Notes: generated from the sequence alone by a model not told the origin. 35,594 nucleotides of DNA from Intestinimonas sp. (GCA_022653075.1 JALCSB010000018.1:1-35594); one strand, 5' to 3'; shown: positions 21,245 to 29,634, numbered from the stretch's first letter. A program made the numbers and translations.

Positions 21245-23012
21245 GACTGGGGCCCTCCACAGGCAGCGTCATCCGCAGTGTAGAGCCGGGACCGGGGCGG
21301 TCCACCAGTTCCAGCGTGCCGTGATGCCGCTTCATGATCTCCTTGGCAATGGATAGACCCAGGCCGGTTCCGCCCGACTCCCGGGAACGTGCCTTGTCCA
21401 CGCGGTAAAACCGCTCAAAAATGCGGGAGCGGTCCGCGGGCGGAATACCGATGCCATTGTCCGCTACCTCCATCCAGATGAAGTTTTCCTTCAGACCGGC
21501 GGAGATGCGGATTTTTCCACCATTCGGCGTATACTTGATGGCATTTGAAACAATGTTCATCATCACCTGGATTATCCGCTCCCGGTCGCCTACGATCTCC
21601 GGCAGGTCGGGCGCCAGCGCCAGCTCCACGGTGTGGTCATGCCGCTGAGCTTCCATCAGATTGGCGCTGTACATGTCGCGTACGGCGGTGGCGAAAGAAA
21701 AGCGGGAGAGGTTCAGCTCATTGCGCCCGGAATCGAAACGGGACAGCGTCAAAAGGTCCTGCACAATATGGGCCATACGGTCGGACTCATTGAGAATAAC
21801 GCCGAGGAAACTCTGCTGCATTTCCAAAGGCAGTTCGGCGGACTCGGCCAGTGTTTCCGCATAGCTGCGAATATTCGTCAGCGGGGTGCGCAGCTCGTGC
21901 GATACATTGGCCACAAAGTCTTTGCGCATTTCCTCCGCTTTGCGCTGCTCCGTGACATCGTGGATAACCACCATCACGCCACCCTCTTTACTCTCACGGT
22001 CAAAGGGGGCCAGCAGAAGCTCCAGGTTGCGTCCGGCGGTCTGAAGCTGGTCCTCCAGATAGCCGTTTTGTGCCAGCGCCAGTACTTGGTCCAGCGGCGC
22101 GATAGTATGGAACAGGCTGTCATAAGATGCGGAAGAACTGATCTCGGTACCCAGCATTTTTTCCGCTGCCGGGTTTTTGTGGATTACCGTACCGCACCGG
22201 GAAAAAGCGACCACACCGTCCTTCATATGCAGGAACAGCGTATCCAGCTTGTTGCGCTCGTTTTCTGCCTCACGGATGGTATCCTGAAGCTGACGCGCCA
22301 TATGGTTAAAGTTATCGGTCAGTACACCGATTTCATCGGTGGCGGATACCACAATTCTCCGTGAGAAGTTGCCTGCCGCCACCCGCTGTACGCCCTCTGT
22401 CAGCCGTTCAATGGGGGTGATCATAGTTTTGGAGAGCAAAAAGGAGAGCAGCACCGAAATGACCAGCCCGAAGGCCAGAGCCTCAAGAATAATAATAGAT
22501 AGGGAATTATTTAATTCCTGAGCCATTTGACGATTATCATAAATATAAATGATATAGTCGGCCCCCCCCCGGGTGATGGGTAGGGCCAGATCCATATAGT
22601 TGGCGGTTACATCGCTTACGTCGCCCTCCGTTTGGTCGTTGAGCGCGGTGAGCAGGTTGGGGGTGTCTTCCAGGATGCTGCCGTTGTCGTTGCTGGAACT
22701 GGCCAGGCAGCTCCCGGTGCGGCCATCCAGAACATAATAATTGCGGGTGCGACCGTTCACGCCCAGGGCACCCATGTTGGAAGCCAGCAGGCGCTGAATG
22801 GCCTGTGCGCCGTCGGTTTCTCCCGGAGCGGCTGTGCGTAGATCGGAAACGAAGTCTTCGTCCTGCACGAACACCTCGTTCATCTGGGTATAGAAATCGC
22901 GGATATAGAATACAATTACGGAGTTCATCAGAAACGCGCCCACCACAGTCATGAGGGAGACGATAAGCAAAACTAGAATGAGGACCAGTTTCATGTGCAG
23001 ACTGCGAAACAC
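21237..23012 (-). CDS. walK: WalK-type sensor histidine kinase
   Basis: This 591-residue kinase controls cell-wall homeostasis through WalR. Layout: membrane helix 1 (about 7-31), extracytoplasmic sensor of about 140 residues (32-168), membrane helix 2 (172-194), HAMP (about 195-248), PAS (about 255-355, including VAFSRCGTVIHKNPAAEKML), HisKA with phosphoacceptor H372 in VANVSHELRTPLTN, and the ATPase lobe with NAIKYTPNG, DNGIGIPPADRSRIFERFYR and GGTGLGLSIAK. This HAMP-PAS order is diagnostic of WalK/VicK. Translation starts at GTG 23012 behind GGAAGGTGG; an in-frame ATG six codons later is the alternative. It lies 45 bases after walR. Confidence 0.94.
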   Translation of the reverse strand: MFRSLHMKLVLILVLLIVSLMTVVGAFLMNSVIVFYIRDFYTQMNEVFVQDEDFVSDLRTAAPGETDGAQAIQRLLASNMGALGVNGRTRNYYVLDGRTGSCLASSSNDNGSILEDTPNLLTALNDQTEGDVSDVTANYMDLALPITRGGADYIIYIYDNRQMAQELNNSLSIIILEALAFGLVISVLLSFLLSKTMITPIERLTEGVQRVAAGNFSRRIVVSATDEIGVLTDNFNHMARQLQDTIREAENERNKLDTLFLHMKDGVVAFSRCGTVIHKNPAAEKMLGTEISSSASYDSLFHTIAPLDQVLALAQNGYLEDQLQTAGRNLELLLAPFDRESKEGGVMVVIHDVTEQRKAEEMRKDFVANVSHELRTPLTNIRSYAETLAESAELPLEMQQSFLGVILNESDRMAHIVQDLLTLSRFDSGRNELNLSRFSFATAVRDMYSANLMEAQRHDHTVELALAPDLPEIVGDRERIIQVMMNIVSNAIKYTPNGGKIRISAGLKENFIWMEVADNGIGIPPADRSRIFERFYRVDKARSRESGGTGLGLSIAKEIMKRHHGTLELVDRPGPGSTLRMTLPVEGPSHG

Positions 23013-23057
23013 ACGGCGGCACCACCTTCCGCAAAAAATAGCCGAAACGGCGGGGAG

Positions 23058-23756
23058 CTATGCGTGGAAGAAGTAGCCCTGCCCACGGCGGGTTACAATA
23101 AACCGGGGGGAAGGGGGATCGTCCTCGACCTTTTCCCGCAGACGGCGGATGGCCACATCCACGGCCCGAACGTCTCCCACGTAACTCTCATAATTCCAGA
23201 CGTGCTCCATCAAGGACTCCCGGGAAAAAACACGATCAGGATTAGAGACCAGAAATCGGAGCAATTCGTACTCCCGCTGCGTCAGGTCCAAAGCGATGCC
23301 GTCTTTATAAGCAATGAGCAGGCCGGTATCAATGACAATCCGGCCACGGCCGATTTTCGTCCCCGCAGCCGGGGCTGGGACCGGGGTCATATCACTGCGC
23401 CGGATGTTGGCCTTAACCCGCGCCAGAAGCTCCCGCATCGAAAAAGGCTTGGTAATGTAGTCGTCTGCACCCAAGTCGAGACCCAGCACTTTATCGGACT
23501 CTTCCTCACGGGCGGTAAGCATGATGATGGGCGTGGCCCGGCCTGCTGTGCGGATGGCGCGGCAGACGTCAAAACCATTCTTTTTCGGCAGCATAAGATC
23601 CAGGAGGATCAAATCCGGGTCGTGCTCAAGAGCCAACTGAAGCCCCGTGTCTCCGTCATAGGCATCGAGTGTGCGATAGCCCTCGCGCTCCAGATTGAAG
23701 CGAAGAATATCCACAATATTTTTTTCATCCTCTACAATCAGAACAGTTTTTCCCAT
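23058..23756 (-). CDS. walR: WalR-type OmpR-family response regulator
   Basis: This 232-residue DNA-binding regulator is predicted to control autolysin and other envelope genes. The receiver domain has the acidic pair in VEDEKN, phospho-acceptor D53 in LLDLMLP, the Thr in MLTARE and the Lys in ITKPFS. The C-terminal winged helix includes LTQREYELLRFLVSNPDRVFSRE and VDVAIRRLREKVEDDPPSPRFIVTRRGQGY. AGGAGG precedes the ATG. The pairing with a HAMP-PAS WalK and YycHI makes the name firm. Confidence 0.94.
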   Translation of the reverse strand: MGKTVLIVEDEKNIVDILRFNLEREGYRTLDAYDGDTGLQLALEHDPDLILLDLMLPKKNGFDVCRAIRTAGRATPIIMLTAREEESDKVLGLDLGADDYITKPFSMRELLARVKANIRRSDMTPVPAPAAGTKIGRGRIVIDTGLLIAYKDGIALDLTQREYELLRFLVSNPDRVFSRESLMEHVWNYESYVGDVRAVDVAIRRLREKVEDDPPSPRFIVTRRGQGYFFHA

Positions 23757-23796
23757 GTATTGTTCCTCCTGACAAACGGAATCCGGTTTTGATGTT

Positions 23797-24333
23797 TTAC
23801 CGCCCCAGCAGAAATTTTGTTTTTAAAACAGCGGCTACTGTTTTGGCGTCCTGAAGTTCTCCGGTCATAACGGCGTGAACAAGGGTATCAAACGGAATCC
23901 GTTCCCGAGTCAGAAATTCATCTGGATCGGGATGGCAGGCACCAGCCTCCAGGTCCTGGGCCAGGTACATGTGCAGTACCTCGTCGGAAAAGCCGGGTGA
24001 GGAGAGAATACTTCCCAGGTAGGTCAGTTTTCCCGGGTGCAGGCCGGTTTCCTCCTCCAGCTCCCGCAGCGCGCACAACCGGTGGTTCTCCGTTTCCTCA
24101 AGCTTGCCGGCCGGAAGTTCCGTAATAACACGCCCGAAGGGATAGCGGAACTGGCGGACGACGGTGACGGTTCCGTCGTCATGCAGGGGAAGAATCGCCA
24201 CTCCACCAGGGTGAGCGACCACCTCGCGTATTGCCGTTTTTCCGTTTGGCAGTGTCACACGGTCTACACGGACGTGAAAAATGGCGCCGTCAAAAATCTT
24301 TTCACTGCTGAGAGTACGCTCCTGCAATTTCAT
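23797..24333 (-). CDS. nudF: Nudix hydrolase, ADP-ribose pyrophosphatase-like
   Basis: This 178-residue Mg2+-dependent hydrolase probably splits ADP-ribose to AMP and ribose-5-phosphate. The Nudix box is complete: G76, E82, R90-E91-L92, E94-E95 and G97-L98 in GKLEETENHRLCALRELEEE. It follows an NudF-like VVRQFRYPFGRVITELPAG, and SSPGFSDEVLHMYLA lies downstream. AAAGGAG precedes the ATG. It is the first gene of the wal transcription unit, 40 bases before walR, behind an extended -10 promoter at 24489-24518. This neighbour is not part of the classical wal operon. Confidence 0.9.
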   Translation of the reverse strand: MKLQERTLSSEKIFDGAIFHVRVDRVTLPNGKTAIREVVAHPGGVAILPLHDDGTVTVVRQFRYPFGRVITELPAGKLEETENHRLCALRELEEETGLHPGKLTYLGSILSSPGFSDEVLHMYLAQDLEAGACHPDPDEFLTRERIPFDTLVHAVMTGELQDAKTVAAVLKTKFLLGR

Positions 24334-24461
24334 ATCAGGGAACTCCTTTTCCTCAAGCTTACGGTTATTCCGGTATGACCGCGGTTAGAGTGGTTATAAT
24401 GGAATGACCGTTTCCGGCTAAAAGCGGCGGGATCTAAAATATAAAGCGCACATGCGCGTGC

Positions 24462-24499
24462 TGTGCTATAATGACCACTTTAGTCGTCATTATAGCACA
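24462..24499. repeat. 14-base inverted repeat with a TATAAT box in each arm
   Basis: TGTGCTATAATGAC (24462-24475) and its exact complement (24486-24499) flank a 10-base spacer. Each arm contains TGCTATAAT, an extended -10, so facing promoter elements point at each other. No T run follows, so it is not a typical terminator. It is likely an operator or a pair of convergent promoters. Confidence 0.75.
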
Positions 24500-24518
24500 A
24501 AACCATGCAAACAGACAA
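24489..24518 (-). promoter_or_regulatory. Extended -10 promoter of nudF-walRK-yycHI
   Basis: On the minus strand TTGTCT (24513-24518), an 18-base spacer ending in TGC, and TATAAT (24489-24494). The TGn extension strengthens it. The -10 lies inside the right arm of the inverted repeat at 24462-24499. The leader to nudF is about 150 bases. Confidence 0.65.
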
Positions 24519-24519
24519 T

Positions 24520-24561
24520 AGTACGCGCGCAGGTAGGAAAAGTACGCGCGCAGGTAGGAAA
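24520..24561. repeat. Tandem 21-base direct repeat
   Basis: Two identical 21-base units, AGTACGCGCGCAGGTAGGAA plus A, lie head to tail (24520-24540 and 24541-24561), directly upstream of the nudF-wal promoter. Twenty-one bases is two helical turns, so both copies present the same DNA face, as expected for paired activator or repressor sites. The GCGCGC core contrasts with its A/T-rich surroundings. Confidence 0.8.
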
Positions 24562-24631
24562 GACTTCGTTTCTCACCACACGGAAGCTAAAAAGCATATA
24601 ATTTTACTGTGGAAAGCGTGTAAAATTTCTT

Positions 24632-24660
24632 TTGATTTTGCATACTAAGGATGTTATAAT
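24632..24660 (+). promoter_or_regulatory. SigA promoter of murA
   Basis: TTGATT (24632-24637), a 17-base spacer and TATAAT (24655-24660). The start near 24667 gives a leader of about 205 bases. The leader contains a 9-pair bulged hairpin (AACGG-A-ACCG at about 24681-24690 with CGGTCCGTT) and a possible small ORF. Confidence 0.72.
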
Positions 24661-24676
24661 GACCGTGAGTGTGAAG

Positions 24677-24760
24677 ATGGAACGGAACCGCGCAGAGTAT
24701 TTGCACCGGTCCGTTGCTGTGACTGCCCACGCGAAGAGAAGAAAAGCCTTATATTGGTAA
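24677..24760 (+). CDS. Possible 27-residue basic small protein upstream of murA
   Basis: An ATG only about 10 bases past the predicted start of transcription opens a 27-codon frame ending in TAA. It reads MERNRAEYLHRSVAVTAHAK followed by RRKALYW. An in-frame GTG at 24665 would make it leaderless. There is no good ribosome site. The frame is rich in Arg/Lys and uses the same codons as its neighbours, but it also overlaps a predicted hairpin. I do not recognise it, and it may be untranslated leader. Confidence 0.25.
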   Translation: MERNRAEYLHRSVAVTAHAKRRKALYW

Positions 24761-24871
24761 ATTTATAATTCATAATAAAAAATATTTGCTTACATGGTTG
24801 CCCATGGGCGGCCTCCGATATACGGGCCTGACTATGTCTGGCCGCGGAATAACAGGACAGAGGGTGCGGAT

Positions 24872-26164
24872 GTGACAAAATACGTGATTCGCGGCGGTAA
24901 GCCGCTGCACGGTGAGGTAGAGATCAGCGGTGCGAAAAATGCCGCTGTTGCCATTATTCCCGCTGCGCTTTTGGTTGACGGCGTATGTAGGATTGAAAAT
25001 GTTCCACAGATCAGCGATGTATCGCTGATTCTCAAGATTCTTCAGGAATTGGGCGCCGATGTGCGTACCGTAAATCGGACCACGCTGGATATTGACTGCT
25101 CTCATATTCACAACGGTAAGGTTTCCAACGTTATGGCGCGGAAGATCCGCGCGTCCTACTATCTGGTAGGTGCATTGCTGGGCCGGTTCGGCTGGGCGGA
25201 GGTGCCGCTTCCCGGCGGCTGTGATTTCGGGGGCCGCCCCATTGATCAGCATATCAAGGGCTTTGTGGCCATGGGTGCGGATGTAAAGGTGAACAGCGGA
25301 CTGATTCAGGCCTATACGAAGTTGGGCCGCGTAAGCGGAACGCAGATTTATCTGGACATGGTCTCGGTAGGCGCCACCATGAATATCATGCTGGCCGCCG
25401 TACTGGCCGAAGGCATGACGGTAATTGAAAATGCCGCGAAGGAACCGCATATCGTGGACTTGGCGAATTTTCTCAACTCAATGGGTGCGCAGGTTATGGG
25501 TGCCGGCACCGATGTGATCAAGATCCGGGGTGTGGAACGTTTAAACGGCGGGACTTATTCTATTATTCCCGATCAGATTGAAGCGGGCACCTATATGGCC
25601 GCTGTTGCTGCGGCCGGCGGCGAGGTCCGAATTCGTAACGTGATTCCCAAGCACTTGGACTGTATCACGGCCAAGCTGTTGGAGATGGGCGTTGAGGTAG
25701 AAGAGGCGGATGACTCCGTTCTGGTGCGGCGGACGGGAAAACTCTGCCGCACCAATGTTAAGACCCTGCCTTATCCTGGATTTCCCACGGATATGCAGCC
25801 GCAGATCGCGGTGGCGCTGTGCTTGGCGGAGGGGACCAGCGTTCTCACGGAAGGCGTATATGACAACCGTTACCGCTATGTGGATGAACTGCGCCGCATG
25901 GGTGCTCAGATCCAGGTTGACGGAAAGGTAGCTGTTATTGAGGGCGTGGAGAAATTTACTGGCGCGCCGGTTCAAGCCTGCGACCTGCGGGCCGGCGCCG
26001 CGATGGTGATTGCCGGGCTTGCCGCACAGGGCATTACGGAAATCGAAAAGGTTTATCATATCGAGCGGGGCTATGAGGATATTGTCCGTAAGCTGAATGG
26101 CATTGGAGCGGACATCCGCGTGGTTGTAACCCCGGATGAAGAAAAGGACGAGGCCACCGCGTAG
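24872..26164 (+). CDS. murA: UDP-N-acetylglucosamine 1-carboxyvinyltransferase
   Basis: MurA transfers enolpyruvate from PEP to UDP-GlcNAc, the first committed step of peptidoglycan synthesis. The 430-residue protein has SGAKNAAV (K22, N23) and the catalytic, fosfomycin-target Cys in LPGGCDFGGRPIDQH (C117). AGTYMAAVAAAGG and FPTDMQPQIAVALCLAEG complete the active site, and the C-terminus RAGAAMVIAGLAAQG is intact. GTG 24872 is preferred over an in-frame ATG 26 codons earlier: GAGGGTG lies before it, and the N-terminus then matches the family. It is divergent from the nudF-wal unit, and walJ-rlmH follow on the same strand. Confidence 0.95.
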   Translation: MTKYVIRGGKPLHGEVEISGAKNAAVAIIPAALLVDGVCRIENVPQISDVSLILKILQELGADVRTVNRTTLDIDCSHIHNGKVSNVMARKIRASYYLVGALLGRFGWAEVPLPGGCDFGGRPIDQHIKGFVAMGADVKVNSGLIQAYTKLGRVSGTQIYLDMVSVGATMNIMLAAVLAEGMTVIENAAKEPHIVDLANFLNSMGAQVMGAGTDVIKIRGVERLNGGTYSIIPDQIEAGTYMAAVAAAGGEVRIRNVIPKHLDCITAKLLEMGVEVEEADDSVLVRRTGKLCRTNVKTLPYPGFPTDMQPQIAVALCLAEGTSVLTEGVYDNRYRYVDELRRMGAQIQVDGKVAVIEGVEKFTGAPVQACDLRAGAAMVIAGLAAQGITEIEKVYHIERGYEDIVRKLNGIGADIRVVVTPDEEKDEATA

Positions 26165-26216
26165 CGGTGTGCCGCTAATTTGACAGACGGCATTGTGCTT
26201 GGCGGACAGAATGGGG

Positions 26217-26238
26217 GCTGGCAAAGTTTTTTGCCAGC
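26217..26238 (+). other. Hairpin between murA and walJ
   Basis: An 8-base perfect stem, GCTGGCAA/TTGCCAGC, has a 6-base loop (AGTTTT) but no T run after it. It may slow or partly stop transcription from murA. I see no strong promoter for walJ, so read-through probably supplies walJ and rlmH. Confidence 0.45.
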
Positions 26239-26292
26239 TGATGTTGTTGCTCTGCCGCCATGCGGTCTGCCCACTACATAGGAGCGGTTATT

Positions 26293-27069
26293 TTGCTGAC
26301 ACTTACCACCCTGGCCAGCGGGTCCTCCGGCAATTGCATGCTCGTTTCCGCGGGCGGGACCCATATCCTGGTGGACGCTGGAATTTCCGCCCGGCGGATC
26401 TGCATGGCATTGCAGGACTTCGACATAGGGCCGGCGGAATTGGACGGGATCCTGGTGACCCATGAGCACACCGACCACATGGCCGGGCTTGCCACCTTGA
26501 ATAAAAAATATCATATTCCCGTTTATACCAGCCCTGGCACGGGGCGGCGGCTCTGTTACCGGATCGCGGCACTGGAGGATGTGCTTCATCCCTGCGCGCC
26601 GGGGACTGTTTTCTCTCTGGGTGGTGTGGACATTGAGACCTTTCCCACCCTGCACGATGCGGTGGAGCCGATGGGATTTGCCCTCTCGGACGGAAGCAGA
26701 AAGGCCGCCGTGGTGACCGATCTGGGCTGCGTGACGGACGAAGTGTTGCACGGCATATCCGGTGCGGACCTTCTGGTTGTGGAGGCAAACCACGATGCTG
26801 ACTGGGTTCGTTCCGGCCCTTATCCCCCTGTGCTGAAGCGGCGCATTTTGGGTGACCATGGGCACCTTTCCAATGAGGATGGGGGCTTTTTGGCCCGCAA
26901 GATGGCCGAGAAAGGGACAAAAACTGTGATTTTGGCGCACCTGTCCAAAGAGAACAATACGCCGGAGCACGCCAGACAGACCGTGAAAGAAACGCTTCGT
27001 GACTGTTTGGATGCGGTGACACTGGCGGTGGCGCCTCGGTCGGAGCCCGGCCCGTGCTATGCCGTCTGA
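26293..27069 (+). CDS. walJ: WalJ/YycJ-type metallo-beta-lactamase-fold hydrolase
   Basis: This 258-residue MBL-fold protein has the metal motif THEHTDHMAGL (HxHxDH) and further ligand strands at FPTLHDAVEPMGF, VVTDLG, VVEANHD and LGDHGHLSNEDGG. Its N-terminus, LTLTTLASGSSGN, is the hallmark of WalJ/YycJ, a predicted 5'-exonuclease or phosphodiesterase linked to chromosome and wall coordination. The TTG at 26293 is chosen because AGGAG lies eight bases upstream and it gives the normal family start; an ATG at 26260 has no ribosome site. It is followed 21 bases later by rlmH, as in other Bacillota, although walRK are on the opposite strand here. Confidence 0.9.
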   Translation: MLTLTTLASGSSGNCMLVSAGGTHILVDAGISARRICMALQDFDIGPAELDGILVTHEHTDHMAGLATLNKKYHIPVYTSPGTGRRLCYRIAALEDVLHPCAPGTVFSLGGVDIETFPTLHDAVEPMGFALSDGSRKAAVVTDLGCVTDEVLHGISGADLLVVEANHDADWVRSGPYPPVLKRRILGDHGHLSNEDGGFLARKMAEKGTKTVILAHLSKENNTPEHARQTVKETLRDCLDAVTLAVAPRSEPGPCYAV

Positions 27070-27090
27070 ATACGGAAGGAGACTGGCGGT

Positions 27091-27573
27091 ATGGTCACGG
27101 TCCGTGTAATCTGTGTGGGAAAGTTGAAAGAACCCTTTTATGCCGGTGCGGTAACCGAGTACGCGAAACGGTTGGGTGGCTTTTGCCGGCTGGAACTTAC
27201 CGAATTACCCGAGGAGCGACTGCCCGACATGCCGTCGCAGGCACAGATTGAGGCGGCGCTTGCCCGGGAGGGCGGCGCTGTTTTAAGCAGAATTCCAAAG
27301 GGCACTATTAGTGTGGCGCTGTGTGTGGAGGGTCAATTGCTCTCGAGCGAGGCGCTGGCCGCCCATATGGAGGAATGGATGCTGCGGGGCTGTTCTAAGC
27401 TCGTATTCCTGCTCGGCAGTTCTTATGGAATGTCCCCGGAGGTCAAACAGGCGGCGGATTTGTGCCTTTCCATGTCGCCGATGACCTTTCCGCACCATCT
27501 GGCGCGCGTGATGCTGCTGGAGCAGATCTATCGGGCGTTTCAGATCCGGGCAGGTTCGCACTACCACAAATAA
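27091..27573 (+). CDS. rlmH: 23S rRNA (pseudouridine-1915-N3)-methyltransferase
   Basis: This 160-residue SPOUT methyltransferase modifies pseudouridine 1915 in helix 69 of 23S rRNA on assembled ribosomes, using S-adenosylmethionine. The SAM-binding knot is FLLGSSYGMS (usually IGGxxG; here GSSYG), and the signature C-terminus is MTFPHHLARVMLLEQIYRAF followed by QIRAGSHYHK. Length is standard. AAGGAG precedes the ATG, and the gene sits directly after walJ. Confidence 0.95.
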   Translation: MVTVRVICVGKLKEPFYAGAVTEYAKRLGGFCRLELTELPEERLPDMPSQAQIEAALAREGGAVLSRIPKGTISVALCVEGQLLSSEALAAHMEEWMLRGCSKLVFLLGSSYGMSPEVKQAADLCLSMSPMTFPHHLARVMLLEQIYRAFQIRAGSHYHK

Positions 27574-27612
27574 CATGCCCTGCAGGATGAATTTGATTCA
27601 GGAGGGATCGCA

Positions 27613-29340
27613 ATGTCTTACCAAGAAACCTATGAGAAGTGGCTCAATTCTTCCGCGCTGAGCACGGAGGAGAAGTCTGAACTGCATGCGATTACCGGCG
27701 ATGACAAAGAGATCGAAAGCCGTTTTTACGGCCCACTGGAATTTGGTACCGCTGGTTTGCGCGGCATTATGGGTGTTGGCCTCAACCGTATGAACATTCA
27801 TGTTATCCGGCATGCGACGCAGGCGTTTGCCCAAGTCATTCTGGCCGAGGGCGGCGAGGCGGTTCGAAAGGGCGTGGCGATCTGTTTTGACTGCCGTCAC
27901 CACTCGAAAGAGTTTGCACGGGAGGCGGCCAGAGTCATGGCCGGAAACGGTATTCCGGTACGTATTTTTGAGTCGCTGCGCCCCACGCCTGAGCTCTCCT
28001 TTGCAATCAGGAAATACGGTTGTATCGCCGGTATCAATGTGACGGCCAGCCATAACCCCAAGGAGTATAACGGCTATAAGGTCTACTGGGCGGACGGCGC
28101 GCAGCTCCCTCCCCACCATGCCGACGCCATCGCAAAGAAAATGGGAGAACTGGACCTCTTTTCCAGCCCGAAGCTGGCGGACTTTGACGCGGCCCGCGCG
28201 AAGGGTATGATTACCTTGATGGGCCAAGAGACGGATGAGGCGTTTCTTGAGCAGGTTATGGCGCAGGTGAATGACCGGGCGGCGGTGGAGAAGGTAGCGG
28301 ATACCTTTCAAATGATCTACACGCCCTTTCACGGTACCGGCTATCAACTGATCCCTGAGGTGCTGCACCGGCTCGGGATGAAGCACGTGACCTGTGTACC
28401 GGAACAGATGGTTATTGACGGAGACTTCCCCACGGTGGCCTCGCCCAATCCAGAAAATCCGGAGGGGTTTTATCTGGCCGTGGATCTAGCCCGGCGCAAC
28501 GGCGCTGACTTTATTCTGGGCTCTGACCCGGACGCCGACCGCGTCGGCATCATGGTGAAGAATCACGCGGGTGAATTCGTGACGATTTCCGGGAACCAGA
28601 CCGGTGTGCTGCTGTTGGATTATCTGATCGGTGCCAAGAAACGGGCGGGCACACTGCCGGACCACCCGGTGGCCCTCAAAACCATTGTAACCACGGAAAT
28701 GGCGCGTAAAGTGGCTGAAACCAACGGAGTTACCTGCTGTGATACCTTTACCGGCTTTAAATTTATGGCGGAAAAGAAAAATGAGCTGGAGGCTGCCGGA
28801 ACTGGAAAGGTTATTTTCTCCTATGAGGAATCCTATGGATACATGATTGGCGATTATGTTCGGGATAAGGATGCGGTTACCGCGTCTCTTCTCCTGGCGG
28901 AGATGGCGGCCTGGTACGCCGGGCAGGGTATGACGCTGTATGATGCGCTCATGGCGCTCTATGAAAAATACGGCTGGTACGGCGAACGGACCTTGAATCT
29001 GGTCATGCCCGGTCTGGACGGCCTGGTTAAGATGAAGAATCTGATGGCCGATCTGAGAAAAAAACCGCTTTCCGAGGTGGCAGGTGTGCCTGTGACCATG
29101 AGGAAGGATTATAGTACCGGGATGCAGCAGGACGTGGCCAGCGGCGCGGAGACAAAGATGGAGCTGGCAGGCTCCAATGTCCTTAAATACAGTCTGACCG
29201 ACGGTACCGACCTTGTGGTGCGGCCCTCCGGTACGGAGCCGAAGATAAAGGTTTATATTCTGGCAAAGGGCTGTAGTAAGGCCGCGTGTGATGAAAAGGT
29301 CCAGCGGTATGCCGCCTGGGCGGAAGCACTAAAACGATAA
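27613..29340 (+). CDS. pgcA: Phosphoglucomutase (alpha-D-phosphohexomutase family)
   Basis: This 575-residue phosphosugar mutase interconverts glucose-6-phosphate and glucose-1-phosphate. The phosphoserine loop TASHNPKEYNGYKVYW has S146, the metal loop is GSDPDADRVG, the sugar loop is SYEESYGYM, and the phosphate loop is RPSGTEPKIKVY. The N-terminal FGTAGLRGIMG is typical of long, PgcA-type enzymes rather than ManB. AGGAGGG precedes the ATG. Its position directly before the glycogen genes suggests it supplies glucose-1-phosphate to GlgC. It has its own terminator at 29365-29414. Confidence 0.93.
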   Translation: MSYQETYEKWLNSSALSTEEKSELHAITGDDKEIESRFYGPLEFGTAGLRGIMGVGLNRMNIHVIRHATQAFAQVILAEGGEAVRKGVAICFDCRHHSKEFAREAARVMAGNGIPVRIFESLRPTPELSFAIRKYGCIAGINVTASHNPKEYNGYKVYWADGAQLPPHHADAIAKKMGELDLFSSPKLADFDAARAKGMITLMGQETDEAFLEQVMAQVNDRAAVEKVADTFQMIYTPFHGTGYQLIPEVLHRLGMKHVTCVPEQMVIDGDFPTVASPNPENPEGFYLAVDLARRNGADFILGSDPDADRVGIMVKNHAGEFVTISGNQTGVLLLDYLIGAKKRAGTLPDHPVALKTIVTTEMARKVAETNGVTCCDTFTGFKFMAEKKNELEAAGTGKVIFSYEESYGYMIGDYVRDKDAVTASLLLAEMAAWYAGQGMTLYDALMALYEKYGWYGERTLNLVMPGLDGLVKMKNLMADLRKKPLSEVAGVPVTMRKDYSTGMQQDVASGAETKMELAGSNVLKYSLTDGTDLVVRPSGTEPKIKVYILAKGCSKAACDEKVQRYAAWAEALKR

Positions 29341-29364
29341 AGCAAAATGGAAATCCTGATGCGG

Positions 29365-29414
29365 AAGGGCAGAGGAGCCGGGGGCGACGAGCCATCGGCT
29401 CCTCCGCCCTTTTT
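29365..29414 (+). terminator. Terminator after pgcA
   Basis: AAGGGC plus GAGGAGCCG (29365-29380) pairs with CGGCTCCTC plus GCCCTT (29396-29411), with one A/C mismatch. The loop is about 15 bases, and five T bases (29410-29414) close it. Confidence 0.85.
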
Positions 29415-29493
29415 GACTCCGGTGCCTTGTGAAAAATTACGAAGGATTGATCTTACATAGTTACAAATTTTACACATAAAATTCCACTTTACC

Positions 29494-29522
29494 TTGACGG
29501 AACTACAAAAATGTTGTATAAT
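29494..29522 (+). promoter_or_regulatory. SigA promoter of the glgBCDA operon
   Basis: TTGACG (29494-29499), a 17-base spacer and TATAAT (29517-29522). A leader of about 105 A/T-rich bases precedes glgB; I see no RNA switch in it. Confidence 0.82.
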
Positions 29523-29634
29523 TTATACAAAGAAAATCCCTGAAATACCCTTAATAATTGGCACCATAGACAGAAAGCCTAAAAAAATCAGCTCACAAAT
29601 TGGATATAATTACCAAAGAATTGAGGGATACCCC

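Noticed and set aside
24462-24499. Intrinsic terminator
   Set aside because: The stem is long but A/T-rich, with no T run on either side, and each arm holds a -10 box, so an operator or promoter role fits better.
26180-26212. Promoter for walJ (TTGACA at 26180)
   Set aside because: A perfect -35 is present, but no acceptable -10 lies 16-18 bases downstream; the nearest A/T-like hexamer (CAGAAT) is 21 bases away.
26071-26970. Long open frame antisense to murA and walJ
   Set aside because: Its translation is rich in His, Arg, Gly and Pro without family motifs, and the plus-strand frames carry clear MurA and WalJ signatures. It is a by-product of G+C-rich codon use; similar antisense frames under glgB and glgA were dismissed for the same reason.
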